From positions 186,001 to 250,000 of the forward strand of contig NZ_JACBNX010000016.1 in NCBI RefSeq assembly GCF_013403875.1: a stretch of DNA of 64,000 bases. The letters are read 5' to 3'. Below are positions 1 through 8,720 of this stretch, one piece after another. The position numbers and the translations under genes are program-made. Position 1 is the first letter of the stretch, and every line of letters starts with the position of its first letter. Origin of the DNA: Burkholderia guangdongensis (lineage in GTDB: Bacteria > Pseudomonadota > Gammaproteobacteria > Burkholderiales > Burkholderiaceae). Under the pieces are notes generated by a model, which worked only from the letters and a program-made list of their open reading frames with translations, was not told where the DNA came from and did not search any database.

Positions 1-287
1 TGGCGCTGGCCGGATTGCGGCTCGATCAAATCGACGTGATCGAACTCAACGAGGCGTTCGCCGCACAGGGGCTGGCAGTGTTGCGCCTGCTCGGCCTGAA
101 GGACGCCGATCCCCGAGTCAATCCCAACGGCGGGGCAATTGCGCTCGGTCATCCGCTCGGTGCGTCGGGTGCGCGTCTCGTGACGACGGCAATCAATCAA
201 TTGCACGCCACGCATGGCCGCTACGCGCTGTGCACGATGTGTATCGGGGTCGGTCAAGGCATCGCCTTGATTCTGGAACGCATCTGA
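1..287 (+). CDS. Thiolase (acetyl-CoA acetyltransferase family), C-terminal end
   Basis: Only the last ~95 codons are present; the gene enters from the left edge. The segment reads through the conserved thiolase elements: NEAFAAQ, the GGAIALGHPLGASGAR active-site loop with the catalytic His, and the C-terminal cysteine loop in MCIGVGQG. Thiolases cleave 3-ketoacyl-CoA with CoA or condense acyl-CoAs; a degradative role fits the catabolic genes that follow. The exact substrate class (beta-ketoadipyl-CoA, acetoacetyl-CoA or other) cannot be told from this fragment. It ends 190 bp before pntAA, on the same strand. Confidence 0.9.
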   Translation, partial: ALAGLRLDQIDVIELNEAFAAQGLAVLRLLGLKDADPRVNPNGGAIALGHPLGASGARLVTTAINQLHATHGRYALCTMCIGVGQGIALILERI

Positions 288-476
288 GCGCAATCGGACG
301 TGCGCAACGGGCTCGCCGGAAACAGGCGAGGCGATAACGCGCGCACGACTGCGCGGAGCGCGAGCGGTATGTGTGCCGCCACGAACCGTGGCCTGATTGC
401 CAGTGCGACATCGGGCGCCAGTCTGCGCATCTGCCGCGCGGCAATGGACAATCATTTTCGTCAAGGAGCAGAAGTC
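288..476 (+). other. Gap between thiolase gene and pntAA
   Basis: 189 bp without a convincing gene. The reading frame of pntAA stays open upstream to about 300, but no family homology is visible before the ATG at 477, which has an AAGGAG-type ribosome site (about 463-468). No sigma-54-like promoter was seen here. Confidence 0.5.
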
Positions 477-1637
477 ATGCTGATAGGTGTGCCCGTTGAA
501 ACGATACCGGGCGAAGCCCGTGTCGCCGTTACTCCGGAGACGGCCAGGAAACTGAAGGATCAGGGGCACACGGTGCGCGTGGCTTCGGGCGCCGGGCTGG
601 GGGCGAGCTATACCGACGACGCTTATCGGGCCGTCGGTGCGGAGGTCGTCGATCAGGCGACTGCGCTTGGCTGCGAGCTCGTGTTGAAAGTCAGGCCGCC
701 GCTCGAGAGCGAATTCGCCGCTTTCGGCCAGGGTGCGATGCTGGTCGGGATGCTCAATCCGTTCGAGGCAGCCGGTCTCGAACGGCTCGCCAAAGCCGGC
801 ATCACCGCGTTCGCGCTCGAGGCCGCGCCGCGAACCACGCGCGCGCAGAGCATGGATGTGCTGTCGAGCCAGGCGAACATCGCGGGCTACAAGGCCGTCA
901 TGATCGCCGCGGACCGATATCAGCGCATCTTCCCAATGCTGATGACGGCGGCGGGGACCGTGAAGGCGGCGCGCGTCGTGATTCTCGGCGTCGGGGTGGC
1001 CGGGTTGCAGGCCATCGCGACGGCCAAGCGTCTGGGAGCCGTCATCGAAGCGAGCGACGTGCGACCCAGTGTCAAGGAGCAGGTGGAGTCGCTGGGGGCG
1101 AAGTTCATCGACGTGCCCTACGAAACGGCGGAAGAAAAAGACGCAGCGGAGGGCGTCGGCGGATACGCGAGGCCGATGCCGGCTTCGTGGCTGCAACGTC
1201 AGCAGGTCGAGGTGGCCAAGCGTGTCGCGGCCGCCGATATCGTGATTACCACGGCGCTGATTCCGGGGCGGCCCGCACCGGTGCTGGTGACCGAGGCGAT
1301 GGTGCAATCGATGAAGCCGGGCTCCGTGATCGTGGATCTCGCCGCGGCCCAGGGCGGCAACTGCCCGTTGACCGAGCCGGGCAGCACTGTGCTCCGACAC
1401 GGAGTGACGATCGTCGGCGAAACGAACCTGCCCGCGCTGGTCGCCACCGATTCCAGCAACTTTTATGCGCGCAACGTACTCGATTTCCTGAAACTGATTC
1501 TGCCGAAGGAAGGCGGCGTGACGATCGATCTCGAGGATGACATCGTCGCCGGCTGCCTGGTCGCCCGGGACGGAATGGTGCTACGCGATCAACCTGCTCC
1601 CGTCCGGCCAACGGCGGAAGCTTCGACCACGAACTGA
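477..1637 (+). CDS. pntAA: NAD(P) transhydrogenase alpha subunit, part 1
   Basis: 386 aa, usual length for the split alpha subunit. It forms the soluble NAD(H)-binding domain I of the proton-translocating transhydrogenase, which moves hydride between NADH and NADP+ at the cost of proton entry. The N-terminus MLIGVPVETIPGEARVA is typical, and the dinucleotide loop GVGVAGLQA lies near residue 170. Start chosen at the ATG with AAGGAG about 9 bases upstream. pntAB follows 8 bp later and pntB directly after, the classical three-gene order of proteobacteria with split alpha subunits. It may supply NADPH or balance NADH made by the dehydrogenases of this locus (inference). Confidence 0.95.
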   Translation: MLIGVPVETIPGEARVAVTPETARKLKDQGHTVRVASGAGLGASYTDDAYRAVGAEVVDQATALGCELVLKVRPPLESEFAAFGQGAMLVGMLNPFEAAGLERLAKAGITAFALEAAPRTTRAQSMDVLSSQANIAGYKAVMIAADRYQRIFPMLMTAAGTVKAARVVILGVGVAGLQAIATAKRLGAVIEASDVRPSVKEQVESLGAKFIDVPYETAEEKDAAEGVGGYARPMPASWLQRQQVEVAKRVAAADIVITTALIPGRPAPVLVTEAMVQSMKPGSVIVDLAAAQGGNCPLTEPGSTVLRHGVTIVGETNLPALVATDSSNFYARNVLDFLKLILPKEGGVTIDLEDDIVAGCLVARDGMVLRDQPAPVRPTAEASTTN

Positions 1638-1645
1638 GAATCGCC

Positions 1646-1963
1646 ATGGAAGCTGTCAGCCACATCATCACCAACCTGATCATCTTTGCACTTGCCATAT
1701 ACGTTGGCTATCACGTCGTCTGGAATGTGACGCCCGCACTGCATACGCCGTTGATGGCCGTGACCAACGCGATCTCGGCGATCGTCATCGTCGGCGCGAT
1801 GCTCGCGGCAGGACTGACATCGAGTGGTCTTGGCAGAACCGCGGGCGTGCTCGCGGTCGCGCTCGCAGCGGTCAACGTGTTTGGGGGCTTCCTCGTCACG
1901 CGGCGGATGCTGGAGATGTTCAGGAAAAAAGAAAGAAAGACGACCGAAAAGGCGGAGGCGTAA
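1646..1963 (+). CDS. pntAB: NAD(P) transhydrogenase alpha subunit, part 2
   Basis: 105 aa with about three membrane-spanning helices (residues ~6-25, 33-56 and 66-85), ending in a charged lysine-rich tail. This is the membrane part of the split alpha subunit and, with the N-terminal half of PntB, forms the proton channel (domain II). It starts 8 bp after pntAA and ends 5 bp before pntB, so the three are almost certainly one transcript. Length and hydrophobic pattern fit the family well. Confidence 0.93.
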   Translation: MEAVSHIITNLIIFALAIYVGYHVVWNVTPALHTPLMAVTNAISAIVIVGAMLAAGLTSSGLGRTAGVLAVALAAVNVFGGFLVTRRMLEMFRKKERKTTEKAEA

Positions 1964-1968
1964 CGATC

Positions 1969-3432
1969 ATGAGCATGAATCTCGTTACCTTGTTGTATTT
2001 GCTGGCCAGCATCTGCTTCATTCAGGCGCTGAAGGGGCTGTCTCATCCGACGACGGCCATTCGCGGCAACGTCTTCGGTATGACCGGCATGGCAATCGCC
2101 GTACTGACGACCGCGGCGCTGATCGTGAAGCTCGCCGCCACGCCGTCCGGGCTCGGGCTCGTACTGCTCGGCCTGCTCGTGGGGGGAACGGTCGGCGCCC
2201 TGATGGCGCATCGCGTGGAAATGACCAAGATGCCGGAACTGGTGGCGTTCATGCACAGCATGATCGGATTGGCCGCCGTCTTCATCGCGGTGGCTGCGGT
2301 GACGGAACCCTGGGCATTCGGCATTACGCCTGCCCCTTTGGCCGGTGCCGCGGGCGCGGCGTTGGACGGTCTTTCGCACCCATCGATCCCGGTCGGCAAC
2401 CGGCTGGAACTCTTCCTCGGTGCGGCGATCGGTGCGATCACGTTCAGCGGGTCCGTGATTGCGTTCGGCAAGCTCAGCGGTAAATACAAGCTGCGCGTGT
2501 TCCAGGGCGCGCCGGTCCAGTTCCAGGGGCAGCATTTGCTGAACCTCGTACTGGGACTGGCCACGGTCGCGCTTGGCCTGATGTTCATGGCGACCGGGAG
2601 CTGGCCCGTGTTTTTGCTGATGCTGGCGCTCGCGTTCGTGATGGGCGTATTGATCATCATCCCGATCGGCGGCGCAGACATGCCGGTCGTGGTATCGATG
2701 CTGAACAGCTACTCCGGCTGGGCGGCCGCGGGCATTGGCTTCTCGCTCAGCAACCCGATGCTGATCATTGCCGGCTCTCTGGTGGGCAGCTCGGGCGCAA
2801 TTCTGTCCTACATCATGTGCAAGGCGATGAACCGGTCGTTCTTCAACGTGATTCTCGGCGGCTTCGGCGGCGACGCCAATACCGCCGCCGGAGGGACCAA
2901 AGAACAACGTCCCGTCAAGAGTGGCAGCGCGGACGATGCCGCGTACATGCTGTCGAACGCGGAATCCGTGATCATTGTTCCGGGGTATGGGCTGGCTGTC
3001 GCTCGCGCACAGCATGCGATCAACGAACTGTCTCAGAAGCTCACGGAGAGAGGCGTGACGGTGAAGTACGCGATTCATCCGGTCGCGGGGCGCATGCCGG
3101 GGCACATGAACGTGTTGCTCGCGGAGGCGGAAGTGCCGTATGACCAGGTGTTCGAGATGGAAGATATCAACGGCGAATTCTCGCAAGCTGATGTCGCGAT
3201 CGTGCTCGGCGCCAACGACGTGGTGAACCCGGTCGCGTTGGAAAAGGGCAGTCCGATTTATGGCATGCCGATTCTCGACGCTTACAAGGCTCGTACGGTG
3301 ATCGTCAACAAGCGCTCGATGGCTGCGGGATACGCGGGGCTCGACAACGAACTGTTCTATATGGACAAGACGATGATGGTCTTCGGCGATGCAAAGAAGG
3401 TGGTCGAGGACATGGTGAAAGCAATCGAGTGA
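1969..3432 (+). CDS. pntB: NAD(P) transhydrogenase beta subunit
   Basis: 487 aa. The N-terminal two thirds are a series of membrane helices (domain II). The C-terminal ~180 residues are the soluble NADP(H)-binding domain III, with VPGYGLAVARAQHA and the GANDVVNPVA motif. The frame is open upstream but homology begins at MSMNLVTLLYLLAS, so the ATG at 1969, five bases after the pntAB stop, was taken. Together with PntAA and PntAB it makes the inner-membrane transhydrogenase complex. Confidence 0.95.
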   Translation: MSMNLVTLLYLLASICFIQALKGLSHPTTAIRGNVFGMTGMAIAVLTTAALIVKLAATPSGLGLVLLGLLVGGTVGALMAHRVEMTKMPELVAFMHSMIGLAAVFIAVAAVTEPWAFGITPAPLAGAAGAALDGLSHPSIPVGNRLELFLGAAIGAITFSGSVIAFGKLSGKYKLRVFQGAPVQFQGQHLLNLVLGLATVALGLMFMATGSWPVFLLMLALAFVMGVLIIIPIGGADMPVVVSMLNSYSGWAAAGIGFSLSNPMLIIAGSLVGSSGAILSYIMCKAMNRSFFNVILGGFGGDANTAAGGTKEQRPVKSGSADDAAYMLSNAESVIIVPGYGLAVARAQHAINELSQKLTERGVTVKYAIHPVAGRMPGHMNVLLAEAEVPYDQVFEMEDINGEFSQADVAIVLGANDVVNPVALEKGSPIYGMPILDAYKARTVIVNKRSMAAGYAGLDNELFYMDKTMMVFGDAKKVVEDMVKAIE

Positions 3433-3716
3433 TGGACCGTCACGTGCAGGTCGTTTTCCGATCCACGTCGAGTCGATGGGGGAAGGATATGTTCGGATCA
3501 ACGTTGGTGAAAAAGAGTATCGGCGACACATTGCTGACTGCCGAGTTTCGTGTGATTACCGGGCGACTTCGCATATCGTCGAACGGGGTCCTGTCGCACG
3601 AGTTTTTTCCGCCTGATTCATGGACGATCGTGGCGGCCAGTGCGGGAGCAAGTCACTGGGGAACGAGGCCGAGCACGATCGATCTTCTGCACGTTCTCGA
3701 GCAGTTCGTGACGTGA
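3432..3716 (+). CDS. Hypothetical small protein
   Basis: An open frame of about 94 codons whose ATG overlaps the last base of the pntB stop. No domain, signal peptide or membrane helix is recognised, and base 3 of its codons is less GC-biased than in the neighbours. It could be a real small gene coupled to pntB, a decayed remnant, or a chance frame in the pntB to ETF-QO gap. Confidence 0.25.
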   Translation: MDRHVQVVFRSTSSRWGKDMFGSTLVKKSIGDTLLTAEFRVITGRLRISSNGVLSHEFFPPDSWTIVAASAGASHWGTRPSTIDLLHVLEQFVT

Positions 3717-3747
3717 CGCCAATCAGATCGGGTAACTAGGGGCAGTG

Positions 3748-5424
3748 ATGACAAATTCGTCCGACCGGCATAGTGCGGCACCGCAGCGGCGCGAATCCAT
3801 GGAATACGACGTGGTGATCGTCGGCGGCGGCCCGGCCGGGCTGTCGGCCGCGATCCGGCTCAAGCAGCTCGCCGCGGAGAAAGGCGTCGAGCTCGGCGTG
3901 TGCGTGCTCGAGAAGGGTTCGGAGATCGGTGCGCACATTCTGTCCGGCGCGGTGATGGATCCGCGCGCGATCACCGAGCTGATCCCGGACTGGAAGGAGC
4001 GCGGCGCGCCGCTGTCCGTCGATGTGACGGAAGACCGCTTCCTGTTCCTGACCGAATCGAGCGCGAAGCAGGTGCCGAACTGGGCGCTGCCGGACAACTT
4101 CAAGAATCACGGCAACTACATCGTCAGCCTCGGCAACGTCACGCGCTGGCTCGGGACCATGGCCGAATCGCTCGGCGTCGAGATCTTCCCGGGCTTTCCG
4201 GCGGCGGAAATCCTCTACAACGACGACGGCTCGGTGAAAGGCGTCGCGACCGGCAACATGGGGATCGGCAAGGATGGCGAGCCTACCGAGAACTTCCAGC
4301 TCGGCATGGAGCTGCACGCGAAGTACACGCTGTTCTGCGAAGGCGCGCGCGGGCATCTGGGCCGTCAGCTGATCGGCAAATTCAAGCTCGACGCGAACGC
4401 GGATCCGCAGTCGTACGGGATCGGCATCAAGGAGCTGTGGGAAATCGACCCGGTCAAGCACAAGCCGGGCCTCGTGATCCACACGGCCGGCTGGCCGCTG
4501 AAGCCGGATACCTACGGCGGCTCGTTCCTGTATCACCTGGACAACAATCAGGTGGTGGTCGGCTTCGTGGTCGGGCTCGGGTATTCGAATCCGTATCTGT
4601 CGCCGTTCGAGGAGTTCCAGCGCTACAAGACCCATCCGGCGATCCGGCCGTTCCTCGAAGGCGGCAAGCGCGTGTCGTACGGCGCGCGCGCGATCACCGC
4701 AGGTGGGCTGCTGTCGCTGCCGAAGACGGTGTTCCCGGGCGGCGCGCTGGTCGGCGACGAGGCGGGCTTCTTGAACGCGTCGCGGATCAAGGGCAGCCAC
4801 GCGGCGATCAAGACCGGGATGCTCGCGGCCGAAGCCGCGTTCGACGCGGTGCAGGCGGGCCGGCACGGCGACGAACTGACGGCATACCCGGACGCGTTCA
4901 AGACCTCGTGGCTGCATACCGAGCTGCACCGCGCGCGCAACTTCAAGCAATGGATGAGCAAGGGGCTGTATCTCGGCACGGCGATGGTCGGTCTCGAGCA
5001 GAAGCTCTTAGGCGGCAACGTGCCGTGGACGCTGCATCACCAGCATGCGGACCACGAGATGCTGAAGCCGGCGTCGCAGTACGAGCCGATCGAGTATCCG
5101 AAGCCGGACGGCAAGCTGACGTTCGACCGGCTGTCGTCGGTGTTCATCTCGAACACGAACCACGAGGAGAACCAGCCGGCGCACCTGACGCTGAAGGATC
5201 CGAACGTGCCGGTGAACGTCAACCTGCGCAAGTACGCGGGGCCGGAGGCGCGCTTCTGCCCGGCGGCGGTCTACGAGTTCGTGAAGAACGACGACGGCAG
5301 CGACCGTCTGCAAATCAACGCGCAGAACTGCGTGCACTGCAAGACCTGCGACATCAAGGATCCGACGCAGAACATCGTGTGGGTCACGCCGGAAGGCGGC
5401 GGGCCGAATTATCCAAACATGTAG
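3748..5424 (+). CDS. Electron transfer flavoprotein-ubiquinone oxidoreductase
   Basis: 558 aa, full length. It passes electrons from reduced ETF (fed by acyl-CoA dehydrogenases) through FAD and a 4Fe-4S cluster to ubiquinone at the inner membrane. An N-terminal FAD-binding motif VGGGPAGLSAA is seen, and near the C-terminus the cluster cysteines in RFCPAAVYEF and NCVHCKTCDIKDP. Two starts are adjacent (GTG 3745, ATG 3748); ATG was taken. The protein from residue ~17 on is very close to what I know of Burkholderia core ETF-QO, while the first ~15 residues look different. Its third-codon positions are much more GC-rich than in neighbouring genes, suggesting a separate origin. Such an enzyme implies acyl-CoA dehydrogenation in the pathway. 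Confidence 0.95.
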   Translation: MTNSSDRHSAAPQRRESMEYDVVIVGGGPAGLSAAIRLKQLAAEKGVELGVCVLEKGSEIGAHILSGAVMDPRAITELIPDWKERGAPLSVDVTEDRFLFLTESSAKQVPNWALPDNFKNHGNYIVSLGNVTRWLGTMAESLGVEIFPGFPAAEILYNDDGSVKGVATGNMGIGKDGEPTENFQLGMELHAKYTLFCEGARGHLGRQLIGKFKLDANADPQSYGIGIKELWEIDPVKHKPGLVIHTAGWPLKPDTYGGSFLYHLDNNQVVVGFVVGLGYSNPYLSPFEEFQRYKTHPAIRPFLEGGKRVSYGARAITAGGLLSLPKTVFPGGALVGDEAGFLNASRIKGSHAAIKTGMLAAEAAFDAVQAGRHGDELTAYPDAFKTSWLHTELHRARNFKQWMSKGLYLGTAMVGLEQKLLGGNVPWTLHHQHADHEMLKPASQYEPIEYPKPDGKLTFDRLSSVFISNTNHEENQPAHLTLKDPNVPVNVNLRKYAGPEARFCPAAVYEFVKNDDGSDRLQINAQNCVHCKTCDIKDPTQNIVWVTPEGGGPNYPNM

Positions 5425-6085
5425 CGCACGTTCGAGACTCGATTCCCCGCGAGGCGAGATTGGCTTTCGGCTTGGGGTAATCCCGCTATCCGAGGACATG
5501 CTTCGCCGTGCGCCGATGGAGTCGTCGGAATGGACATCTGTCTTTTTCAAGGACACATCGGCGTGACGCGCTAACTGCGCTTTCGCGCGCACTTCGACTC
5601 CGTTGATCATCGAAGGTCCTTTGTCACCGGCGTATGCCGGGAGACCTCGTGGATATGGGCCGACGCCGGTTCGTTTCGCGGTCTCATTCACCCGTTCGCG
5701 CGCCGTACCGGCCGCGCCGATCACCGGCCACATGCTGGCACGGGCATTGCATTATTGGTGCGTACTTGACGCGCCGCCGGAGGGTTGCGAATTCAAGCAC
5801 AGGGCCGATGCCACGTGGCGTCGCGGATGATTCGTCGTTCGCGCAGATAGCTGGCGGCATTCGAGGCCGATCGATAGCGGTAGAAAGAAAACAGGAGACA
5901 CACGATGCACCACCTTCCACTTTCCACAACAACACACTGCGACTCGGCTGACGAGCCGGGCGACGTTCGGTGCGTAAGGCCGTCAATGACTGGTCTTTCG
6001 ATTGCCTGAACACCATCCCGAACGTTGACGGCCGATCGTTCGGCACGTCGTCTATCCCAACGCTCGAAAGAGAGGTATCAAGGTC
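5425..6085 (+). other. Upstream and leader region of the liv operon
   Basis: 661 bp with no convincing gene. It contains a near-perfect sigma-54 promoter (5736-5751) followed by about 320 bp of probable untranslated leader. A 9-bp inverted repeat lies in the leader (GGCCGTCAA 5978-5986, TTGACGGCC 6025-6033). Short open frames exist on both strands but none shows family resemblance. Confidence 0.6.
5736..5751 (+). promoter_or_regulatory. Sigma-54 promoter of the liv/amidohydrolase operon
   Basis: TGGCACGGGCATTGCA matches the consensus TGGCACG-N4-TTGCW at every fixed position, with the -24 GG and -12 GC exactly 12 bases apart. It faces livH, whose ATG is 335 bp downstream. Confidence 0.8.
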
Positions 6086-6952
6086 ATGGAAGGCTTGATT
6101 TCGGCTGGTGTCATCGGCCTGAGTCTGGGCACCCAGTATGCGCTGATCAGCATCGGGTTTACGCTCATTTTCGGCATCATGGGCGTCGTGAATTTCGCTC
6201 ATGGTGGTTTTTATATCCTCGGCGGATACATCGCCTATTCTCTGTCCCAGTCCATGGGCGTGCCGTTTGCCGCGGCCGTGCTGATCGCGGCATTGGCTAC
6301 GGGCGTGATCGGATATCTGGTGGAGGTCCTGGTGGTGGAGAGGAATGTCTCCGACCATTTGGCGACGATGCTGATGACGTTGGGCATCTATCAGATCATC
6401 ACGACCGGCATGACGGTCACCTATGGGGCCGAGCCGATGAATTTTCCGTTCCCGGTGACGGGTTCGCTGAATGGGCCCGGCTTCTACATCCCCTACGCGA
6501 ACCTGATCGTTTTCGGCGTATGCGCGCTGGCGATCGGCAGCGTTTACTACCTCGTCTTCAAGACTCGATACGGTATCGCCTTGCGCGCGATGGCGGATGA
6601 CAGTGCGGTGGCACGCGCGCAGGGGATTCGTCCCGCACGCATGTTCCCTCTTGCATTCGCGATAGCAACGGCCCTTGCGGGACTCACCGGTGCACTGGTC
6701 ACGCCGATTCTGGCGTTGGAACCCTCCAGTGGAGATTCCGTGCTCGGCCGAGCGTTCATCGTTGTCGTCATGGGCGGACTGGGAAGTGTCGGCGGCGCCA
6801 CGATTGCCGCATTCGTCGTAGGACTCGTGGAGGCGTATGCCAGTGTCTACCTTGGCGGTTCCCAGGGCGCACTGGTGCTGTTCGTGATTGTGATGCTGAT
6901 CCTCTTGGTGCGCCCGCAGGGGCTGTTTGGTACCGTTACGCGCAAGGCTTGA
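6086..6952 (+). CDS. livH: Branched-chain amino acid-type ABC transporter permease LivH
   Basis: 288 aa, integral membrane permease of the LivH/HtpB family (about eight helices), with the family start motif GLSLGTQYALISIGFTLIFG. The ABC signature-loop partner region lies around RALADDS-like MADDSAVARAQGI at ~170. Such systems import branched-chain amino acids, but in Burkholderiales also aromatic acids, dicarboxylates and amides. It starts an operon livH-livM-livG-livF-hydrolase, with genes 3 bp apart or overlapping, downstream of a sigma-54 promoter, which suggests substrate-induced uptake of a catabolic compound. Confidence 0.92.
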   Translation: MEGLISAGVIGLSLGTQYALISIGFTLIFGIMGVVNFAHGGFYILGGYIAYSLSQSMGVPFAAAVLIAALATGVIGYLVEVLVVERNVSDHLATMLMTLGIYQIITTGMTVTYGAEPMNFPFPVTGSLNGPGFYIPYANLIVFGVCALAIGSVYYLVFKTRYGIALRAMADDSAVARAQGIRPARMFPLAFAIATALAGLTGALVTPILALEPSSGDSVLGRAFIVVVMGGLGSVGGATIAAFVVGLVEAYASVYLGGSQGALVLFVIVMLILLVRPQGLFGTVTRKA

Positions 6953-6955
6953 ACT

Positions 6956-7954
6956 ATGAAAATGACCAATCGTCGCCGCGATTTCATGCTCGACATATCG
7001 GGCGTGGCGGTGCTGCTACTGCTTCTCGTCGTACCGTTCTCGTCGACAGACCCGTTCATGTATTCGCTGGCCAGTCAGTCCGCGATTGGCGTCTGTGCCG
7101 CGCTCGGCATCTACATCATGTTGCGGCTGGGCCTCTTGTCGTTCGCGGCGCCGTCTTTCATGGCGCTCGGCGGATATGCCGCCGCAATTGCCGCGAATGC
7201 GGGGACGACGAACCTCGTTCTGCTGATGCTGATCAGTGCCATTGTGCCGGCGCTTGTGGCTCTGCCGCTGGGGGCACTGGTATTGCGACTCAAAGGCGTG
7301 TACTTCATTTTCATCACGTTCGTCTTCAATGAAATTCTGCAGATCGTCATATTCGAAACGCCGACATTGACCGGCGGTCCGAATGGGATCACGGGGGTGC
7401 CGCCCGCGTTGTTCTTCGGCATGGGTGCGACTTCGCCATCGACGATGGTCGTCGTCACTGTCGCGATCTGCATCGTTTCCGCGCTGTTCACGCTTGGCAT
7501 CACGCACGTCCTCAGACCAGAGTTTTCGTCGATCGAGGAAAACGAAACGCTCGCAGAAAGCCTCGGTGTCGCGCCGTGGAAATATCGCACCATCGGTTTC
7601 ATTTCGTCCGCCGCCGTCTCGGGGCTCGCAGGCTTCGCGCTGGTCAACATGCTGTCGACCGCACATCCGAGCTCGTTCACCACATGGTCGGTGAACAACT
7701 ACATCGCCTACGTTTTTATCGGCGGACGCGGGACGCTGCTTGGTGTGGTGGTCGGCAGTCTCCTTCTCATCACGATGAACGACGTATTCAGTAGCTATGC
7801 TCAATTGTCGTCAGGACTGTTCGGGCTGCTGCTCGTCATTGTGATGATGGTCGCTCCGGGCGGTATCGTTGGAACGATAACGAAGGTCTTTGACAGACTG
7901 AAGGAGCGCCATCGCGGGGTACTTCAACCACGTATCGAGGATCGCCGAGCATGA
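6956..7954 (+). CDS. livM: Branched-chain amino acid-type ABC transporter permease LivM
   Basis: 332 aa, second membrane permease. Many hydrophobic helices, with the LivM-type EAA-like segment ETLAESLGVAPWKYRTIGF around residues 195-215. It starts 3 bp after livH; an in-frame ATG six bases further on is an alternative start. The stop overlaps the livG start (ATGA). It pairs with LivH to form the channel of the importer. Confidence 0.92.
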   Translation: MKMTNRRRDFMLDISGVAVLLLLLVVPFSSTDPFMYSLASQSAIGVCAALGIYIMLRLGLLSFAAPSFMALGGYAAAIAANAGTTNLVLLMLISAIVPALVALPLGALVLRLKGVYFIFITFVFNEILQIVIFETPTLTGGPNGITGVPPALFFGMGATSPSTMVVVTVAICIVSALFTLGITHVLRPEFSSIEENETLAESLGVAPWKYRTIGFISSAAVSGLAGFALVNMLSTAHPSSFTTWSVNNYIAYVFIGGRGTLLGVVVGSLLLITMNDVFSSYAQLSSGLFGLLLVIVMMVAPGGIVGTITKVFDRLKERHRGVLQPRIEDRRA

Positions 7955-8718
7955 GTTCGCCTATTGATATTTCCAAGCGCGGCACCGAAGCGTCCGCGTC
8001 GATGACGTTGCGAGTCGACGCGATCACGAAGCGATTCGGCGGACTACGCGTATTCGAAGGCATTTCGTTCGAAGTGGCTGCGGGCGAAGTGCTTGGCGTG
8101 ATCGGCCCGAACGGTGCGGGCAAGACCACGCTGATCAATGTCATGAGCGGCATGCTGCCGCCGACGTCGGGACGCATTCTGCTCGGTGAGCAGGCCATCT
8201 CCGGCATGCGTTTCTACAACGTCGCTCGCCTCGGTGTCGCGCGCAGTTTCCAGCAGACCAACACGTTCAAGAGTGGGACCGTCGAGGAGAATTTGTTTCG
8301 CGCGCAGCGTTTCGCCACCTCCGACGTTCGGGCGGATCTCGGTATCGAGGGCCTGCTGGAGGAGTTCGGTCTTGCGCAACACCTGCGCGAGCCCAGCGAC
8401 AAGCTGCCGTATGGGCTTCAAAAGATGCTTGGCCTCGTGATGGTGCTGGCTTCGCGGCCGCGCTTTTTGCTCCTGGATGAGCCGGCCGCGGGTCTCGAGG
8501 CGCGCGAGCGCCCTCAGGTGGACCGCTTCATCGAACATGCCCGAAACGTGCTGGGCTGCGGGGTTCTGATCGTGGAGCACGATATGGACATGGTCAAGCG
8601 ACTGTGCCCGCGCATCGTCGTGCTCGAGGCGGGGCGGTTGCTTGCGGAGGGTACGCCGAGCGACGTGCTCTCTCGCCGTGATGTCATCGAGGCCTATCTG
8701 GGCGTGAGTGAGGATTGA
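7951..8718 (+). CDS. livG: ABC transporter ATP-binding protein LivG
   Basis: 255 aa. Walker A GPNGAGKTT (about residue 52), an ABC-signature region that is atypical (KLPYGLQKMLGLVM instead of LSYGQQR), and Walker B FLLLDEPAAGL. An N-terminal extension of ~16 residues precedes the usual LivG start; a second ATG in the same frame (8002, MTLRVDAITKRFGG) is a possible real start. ATGA overlap with livM shows translational coupling. It powers the importer with LivF. Confidence 0.92.
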   Translation: MSSPIDISKRGTEASASMTLRVDAITKRFGGLRVFEGISFEVAAGEVLGVIGPNGAGKTTLINVMSGMLPPTSGRILLGEQAISGMRFYNVARLGVARSFQQTNTFKSGTVEENLFRAQRFATSDVRADLGIEGLLEEFGLAQHLREPSDKLPYGLQKMLGLVMVLASRPRFLLLDEPAAGLEARERPQVDRFIEHARNVLGCGVLIVEHDMDMVKRLCPRIVVLEAGRLLAEGTPSDVLSRRDVIEAYLGVSED

Positions 8719-8720
8719 AA

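Noticed and set aside
1711..3531. Long minus-strand open frame (~600 codons) opposite pntAB-pntB
   Set aside because: It is the antisense of clearly homologous pnt genes, His/Arg-rich in composition, without any domain; a by-product of high GC3 on the other strand.
3736..4950. Minus-strand open frame of ~400 codons opposite the ETF-QO gene
   Set aside because: Composition is Arg/Leu-rich shadow sequence and the plus strand encodes a certain ETF-QO.
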